A stretch of 10,271 nt of DNA from Lachnospiraceae bacterium UBA7188 (GTDB taxonomy: Bacteria; Bacillota; Clostridia; Lachnospirales; Lachnospiraceae). The notes beneath the pieces were generated by a model. It made no database searches. It worked only from the letters and a program-made list of their open reading frames with translations, and was not told the origin of the DNA. The position numbers and the translations under genes were made by a program. Within the stretch, counting starts at the first letter, position 1, and every line of letters begins with the position of its first letter. The DNA is taken from positions 1 to 10,271 of the forward strand of contig DKVC01000082.1 of NCBI GenBank assembly GCA_002490995.1, read 5' to 3'. Of this stretch, positions 6,872 through 10,271 are shown in pieces.

Positions 6872-7534
6872 CTACACGCAGAACGGGTTATTTTCCTTCT
6901 CATACCCGATTGTAGTTCTCTCCCCATGCCCCGGATACACCTTCGTCTCCTCCGGGAGCACAAAAAGCTTCTCTTTAATGGAACGTACCAGCGTTCCCAT
7001 ACTTCCCGTGGGGAAATCCGTCCTTCCTACGGACTCCGCAAACAATGTATCCCCTGACACCAGAATACCTGCCTCCTCGAAATAGTAACAACAGCCGCCC
7101 GCCGTATGTCCCGGTGTGGCTATCACCTTACAGCTCATATCCGCAATCGTGATCTTCTGTCCGTCCTTCACGTACACATCCGCGTAAGTCTCACAGGCCC
7201 GTCCCGCCTGGGCAGACACATTCAGGCGGGCGCTTTTCAGCAGTTCCCGCTCCGCCTCGCAGGCGTAAACCTTTATGGGCTCACAGCCGTCCGCCTCAGC
7301 AGCCGCATTTGCCGCATCCCTCAGCTCGTCCAGGCCCCAGATATGGTCAAAATGCCCATGGGTCAGCAGAATCCCCGCCACCCGGAACCCGTTTTTCTGC
7401 AGAGCCCCGTAAATACCGGCTCCCTTGTCCGCCGGATCCACCACGACTGCCTCCTGCCCCCCATCCCGGTACAGGAAATAACAATTGGTCTGGCAAACGC
7501 CCAGCACCATACGTCCTATCTTTATCTCACCCAT
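6872..7534 (-). CDS. MBL-fold metallo-hydrolase (glyoxalase II-like)
   Basis: A 220-residue single-domain metallo-beta-lactamase-fold hydrolase of the small glyoxalase-II/YcbL-like group, probably cytoplasmic, expected to hydrolyse a thioester or related ester with two bound metal ions. Metal ligands are visible in order: THGHFDH (His59, His61, Asp63, His64), GHTAGG (His143), SGDTLF (Asp162) and PGHGERT (His203). NPF near the C-terminus also fits the family. It lacks the C-terminal substrate domain of classical glyoxalase II, so a glutathione thioester is not implied. ATG 7534 is preferred because GGGAGG lies 9 nt upstream; the longer frame begins with TTG at 7564. The gene follows rel by 336 bp of hairpins and minisatellite, an order I recall from related Clostridia. 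Confidence 0.92.
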   Translation of the reverse strand: MGEIKIGRMVLGVCQTNCYFLYRDGGQEAVVVDPADKGAGIYGALQKNGFRVAGILLTHGHFDHIWGLDELRDAANAAAEADGCEPIKVYACEAERELLKSARLNVSAQAGRACETYADVYVKDGQKITIADMSCKVIATPGHTAGGCCYYFEEAGILVSGDTLFAESVGRTDFPTGSMGTLVRSIKEKLFVLPEETKVYPGHGERTTIGYEKENNPFCV

Positions 7535-7598
7535 TTCATCCAGCCTCCCACTCCCAAATTCCAAAACCTTTTGTCCCCTGCCCCATCCTCATCCGCCG

Positions 7599-7776
7599 CC
7601 CCAGTCACAGGAACCCCAGGCACGAAAACCCCAGTCACGAAAACCCCAGCCACAGAAAACCCCAGCCACGAAACCCAACCGCAAAAACCCCAGGCGCGAA
7701 AAAACAACCGTGAAAAACCCAGGCGCGAAAAAAACAACCGCGAAAAAACCAAGCACGAAAAAAACAGTCGCGGAAA
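7599..7776. repeat. Degenerate ~15-bp minisatellite downstream of rel
   Basis: About twelve head-to-tail units of 12-17 bp, typified on the plus strand by CCCCAGTCACGAAAA. Units nearest the hydrolase gene (7599-7673) are most alike; towards rel they become AAC-rich with longer A runs (up to seven), and there a two-unit alternation appears (CAGGCGCGAAAAAA then CAACCGCGAAAAAA). In the minus-strand RNA this gives U5-U7 runs spaced about every 15 nt. Because the mean unit is five codons long, open frames appear on both strands by default. I find no evidence that the stretch is translated. Confidence 0.85.
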
Positions 7777-7779
7777 CCT

Positions 7780-7810
7780 GGAAGAATGCCCGCACTTTGG
7801 GCATTCTTCC
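7780..7810 (-). terminator. Second rel-downstream hairpin (possible terminator)
   Basis: A perfect 12-bp stem (GGAAGAATGCCC at 7780-7791 with GGGCATTCTTCC at 7799-7810) and a 7-nt loop. In the minus-strand RNA it follows the first hairpin without a gap. The nearest U7 run begins more than 10 nt after the stem base, so it is not a canonical intrinsic terminator; it may still help end or protect the rel transcript. Confidence 0.5.
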
Positions 7811-7870
7811 CGGAATGATTTAGATTTTCTTAGCGGGCGTACTTTGGCCGCTTAGAAAATCTTCATTCCG
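7811..7870 (-). terminator. Long hairpin abutting the rel stop codon
   Basis: Directly after the rel stop codon, the RNA can fold into an outer 8-bp stem (CGGAATGA / TCATTCCG), a 3-nt one-sided bulge, then a 15-position inner stem with one mismatch (7862-7848 with 7836-7822) around an 11-nt loop. The loop sequence CCAAAGTACGC resembles that of the neighbouring hairpin (CCAAAGTGCGG). No U tract follows. Likely roles are transcript termination together with the next hairpin, or 3'-end protection. Confidence 0.5.
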
Positions 7871-10174
7871 TCAGCCCGTAGCCCGCTCGATATCCACCAC
7901 GCTCTCAATGCTGCGAATCTTGTCAATCACCCGGTTCAGCTCCTCTTTCCCCTCCACCTCAAAGGAAGTCTGCAGCGTCGCAAGCCCCTGCCTGCTGACC
8001 CTGGTATTCAGGGAGAGAATACTGATATTCCGCTCTGTCAGCGCCTTGGTAATATCCGCCAGCAGGCCGTTCCTGTTATTCGCATAAATGTCAATCTCCG
8101 CCACATACTTTTCGGTGGCATCCTCCGGGGCCTGCCATTCCGCATCGATAATACGGGCGCGCTCGATTTCCGGCAGGTTCATCATATTCACACAGTCCGT
8201 CCGGTGAATGGAAATCCCCCGCCCGCGGGTGACAAATCCCACAATCTCATCTCCCGGTACCGGAGAGCAGCATTTGGAAAAACGTACAGACAGATCCGCA
8301 ATCCCGCGCACCACGATACCGCTTTTCGCCTTCATGGACGCGGGCTTGTTAATGGAAACCGCCCCGGCCTCCGCGATGCTGGCCAGAACCTCCTCATTGG
8401 TCATCTCCCGCTTGTGATCCCTGTCGTAGAGATCCTGCATCTTATTGACAATCTGCCCTTCCTTTAAAGCCCCGTGCCCAATGGCCGCCAGCACGGAATC
8501 CCAGTCGCGGAAACCGTATTTGCGCATCACGGCATTCATGTAATCCTGCTTCAGCAGATCGGGCAGATTGACGGATCTGGTCTTACAATAATTTGTCAGC
8601 AGTTCCCTGCCCTTGACTATATTGTCTTCCTTCAGCTCGTTCTTGAACCACTGGTTGATTTTGTTCTTCGCCTGGGTGCTCTTGACTACATTCAGCCAGT
8701 CACGGCTGGGACCCTTGGAATTCTGGGATGTGATGATCTCCACCCTGTCGCCGTTCTTAATCTCATAGTCAATGGTCACCAGCTTGTCATTCACTCTGGC
8801 GCCCACCATCCGGTTTCCCACCGCAGAATGGATACTGTAGGCAAAATCAATGGTGGTAGAGCCTGCCGGAAGATTTTTTACCTCTCCTGTGGGCGTGAAG
8901 CAATAGACATTGTCTGAAAACAGATCCAGGTCGTTTTTCAGAAGCTTCATAAACTCCCGGTTGTCCGACATGTCCCGCTGCCACTCCAGAATCTGCCGCA
9001 GCCAGACCAGCTTCTCCTCTTCCTGGGCCTCCACCTTCTTGCCGTCGGAGGCTTCCTTGTACTTCCAGTGGGCGGCAATGCCATATTCTGCCGCCTTGTG
9101 CATCTCAAAAGTACGGATCTGTATCTCGAAAGGCTGTCCCGAACTGCCGATCAGCGTGGTATGCAGGGACTGGTACATGTTCGCTTTGGGCATGGCGATG
9201 TAATCCTTGAAACGCCCGGGTATGGGCTTATACATCTCATGAATGACTCCCAGCGCCGCGTAACAGTCCCGCACGCTGTCCACGATAATCCGCACTGCAA
9301 ACAGATCGTAAATCTGGTCCAGTGTCTTATCCTGATTCACCATTTTTTTGTAGATGCTGAAAAAATGCTTCACCCGGCCGTCAATCTTCGCCTTAATCCC
9401 CGCCTTCCGGATATGCTCGCTGACCTCATCCACGATACTCTGGATATATTTCTCTCTTGCACTTCTGCGCTGGGAAATCTTGTCTACCAGGTCATAGTAA
9501 ACTTCCGGCTCCAAATATTTCAGCGACAAATCGTCCAGTTCAATTTTTACCTTGCTGATGCCCAGCCTCTGAGCAATGGGGCAGTAAATCTCCAGCGTCT
9601 CCTTAGCGATCCGCTGTCTGCTCTCCGGTTTTTTATACTGCAGCGTGCGCATATTATGAAGGCGGTCCGCCAGCTTAATCAGAATCACCCGGATATCCTT
9701 CGCCATGGCCAGGAACATCTTCCGCAGGTTCTCAGCCTGCATTTCCAGCTTTTCATCCGACTGATCCCCGCCTGAAGACAGCGGTATCTTCTCCAGCTTG
9801 GTTACACCGTCCACCAGAAGTGCCACATCATCTCCAAACTCCCGCTTCAGATCATCCTCCGTCATGACGGTATCCTCCACCACATCATGGAGAATCCCCG
9901 CAACGATGGTTTCCTTATCCAACTCCAGATCCGCCAGAATGATTGCCACGTTCAACGGATGGATGATATACGGCTCTCCCGATTTCCTCAGCTGGTTCTT
10001 ATGTGCCTCCGCTGCCACCTTATACGCTTTTTCAATCAAAGATATATCATCGCTGGGATGGTATTTCTGCACACGATGAATCAGCTCCTGATACAGACTG
10101 TCAGGATCCACAAATTCATGGTACTCACTCATCTTTCCATCATCAAAAATTTCCTCGTTCTTTTCTTCTGCCAT
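7871..10174 (-). CDS. relA: Bifunctional (p)ppGpp synthetase/hydrolase Rel
   Basis: A long Rel/SpoT homologue of 767 residues, the usual full length, which makes and degrades the alarmone (p)ppGpp in the stringent response. Order of domains: HD hydrolase with HDVVED at 96-101 and ADRLHNMRT near 169; synthetase (~266-385) with RFKD at 322-325, the RxKD form typical of bifunctional enzymes rather than the ExDD of RelA-only synthetases; TGS from about 424 (VYCFTPTGEVKNLP); a cysteine-containing zinc-finger-type region with Cys635-Cys636 (FSKCCSPVPGDE) and RTDC; and a C-terminal ACT domain (~692-767). Hydrolase and synthetase motifs look intact. The start is uncertain: ATG 10174 (GGA 5 nt upstream), ATG 10180 and GTG 10195 are all in frame, and a stop codon lies just before the GTG; none has a strong ribosome binding site. 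Confidence 0.95.
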   Translation of the reverse strand: MAEEKNEEIFDDGKMSEYHEFVDPDSLYQELIHRVQKYHPSDDISLIEKAYKVAAEAHKNQLRKSGEPYIIHPLNVAIILADLELDKETIVAGILHDVVEDTVMTEDDLKREFGDDVALLVDGVTKLEKIPLSSGGDQSDEKLEMQAENLRKMFLAMAKDIRVILIKLADRLHNMRTLQYKKPESRQRIAKETLEIYCPIAQRLGISKVKIELDDLSLKYLEPEVYYDLVDKISQRRSAREKYIQSIVDEVSEHIRKAGIKAKIDGRVKHFFSIYKKMVNQDKTLDQIYDLFAVRIIVDSVRDCYAALGVIHEMYKPIPGRFKDYIAMPKANMYQSLHTTLIGSSGQPFEIQIRTFEMHKAAEYGIAAHWKYKEASDGKKVEAQEEEKLVWLRQILEWQRDMSDNREFMKLLKNDLDLFSDNVYCFTPTGEVKNLPAGSTTIDFAYSIHSAVGNRMVGARVNDKLVTIDYEIKNGDRVEIITSQNSKGPSRDWLNVVKSTQAKNKINQWFKNELKEDNIVKGRELLTNYCKTRSVNLPDLLKQDYMNAVMRKYGFRDWDSVLAAIGHGALKEGQIVNKMQDLYDRDHKREMTNEEVLASIAEAGAVSINKPASMKAKSGIVVRGIADLSVRFSKCCSPVPGDEIVGFVTRGRGISIHRTDCVNMMNLPEIERARIIDAEWQAPEDATEKYVAEIDIYANNRNGLLADITKALTERNISILSLNTRVSRQGLATLQTSFEVEGKEELNRVIDKIRSIESVVDIERATG

Positions 10175-10271
10175 AACCATCCACGCTTTCTGCACCCGTT
10201 AACTGTACTGCCTGCTTCTGCCTTCGCACCTGCCGCTTCCTTAGGAACTGTCGGAAAATAACCGCTGCAAC
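10175..10271. other. Upstream edge of rel
   Basis: The last 97 bp hold no assignable gene. On the minus strand one frame ends in TAA at 10243-10241 after nine codons and could be the tail of an upstream gene, but nine residues (LQRLFSDSS) are too few to identify it. No clear promoter or strong ribosome binding site for rel is visible, consistent with rel being read from an upstream promoter. Confidence 0.35.

Noticed and set aside
6622..6963. Minus-strand Arg-rich ORF between hydrolase and MoxR genes
   Set aside because: It overlaps both neighbours out of frame, its composition is that of a shadow frame, and no family is recognisable.
7522..7752. Minus-strand small hydrophobic protein with VFVTG/VFVPG repeats
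   Set aside because: Same minisatellite effect; its C-terminal part overlaps the start of the hydrolase gene and it has no credible start signal.
7485..7823. Plus-strand open frame giving a Lys/Pro-rich, histone-H1-like protein
   Set aside because: It is produced by the ~15-bp minisatellite, whose near five-codon period keeps several frames open on both strands; it starts inside the hydrolase gene, lacks a ribosome binding site and ends in the rel-downstream hairpins.
10241..10271. C-terminal tail of an upstream gene (for example apt or recJ)
   Set aside because: A frame does end in TAA at 10243-10241, but nine residues cannot identify a gene and other frames are equally possible.

Overview
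The window looks like a chromosomal segment of a gut-type Clostridia bacterium, most likely a member of the Lachnospiraceae. I base this on the protein style (a bifunctional Rel, a HemZ with the GNLTGIRP motif, a TgpA-like transglutaminase), on moderately GC-rich coding DNA, and on the order rel - MBL hydrolase - hemZ, which I recall from that family. No search could be run, so the taxonomic call is an inference. All six complete genes lie on the minus strand, so the text below goes from right to left, in the direction of transcription.

Right third (about 10174 to 6872): a full-length Rel (p)ppGpp synthetase/hydrolase is followed by two abutting strong hairpins, then a degenerate ~15-bp minisatellite of about 12 units, then a glyoxalase-II-like metallo-beta-lactamase-fold hydrolase.

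Middle (6659 to 2154): a tightly coupled three-gene module. A MoxR AAA+ ATPase overlaps a DUF58 protein by 4 bp (ATGA), and the DUF58 gene overlaps a large membrane-anchored transglutaminase-like protein by 11 bp. This is the classic MoxR/DUF58/transglutaminase association. Here it sits between the hydrolase and hemZ.

Left part (2153 to 352): a 200-bp spacer carries two 68-bp direct repeats flanking an inverted arm, so the transcript can form either of two mutually exclusive 20-bp hairpins just ahead of the hemZ ribosome binding site. HemZ itself carries an in-frame 18-bp tandem repeat (four GYSRDY hexapeptides) inserted directly before its radical-SAM core.

Far left (1 to 351): an AT-rich stretch unlike the rest, with a good minus-strand terminator, four copies (plus one imperfect) of TTTGTTGGACt, and the first codons of another minus-strand gene with a strong ribosome binding site that runs out of the window. 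It may be the edge of a mobile element, but this is unproven.

The genes cover the stringent response, small-molecule detoxification or thioester hydrolysis, a putative envelope-associated chaperone/transglutaminase module, and a radical-SAM porphyrin-family enzyme. They are plausible neighbours rather than one pathway. The most unusual content is non-coding or repetitive: the hemZ leader, the HemZ hexapeptide array, the rel-downstream hairpins and minisatellite, and the left iteron-like repeats.
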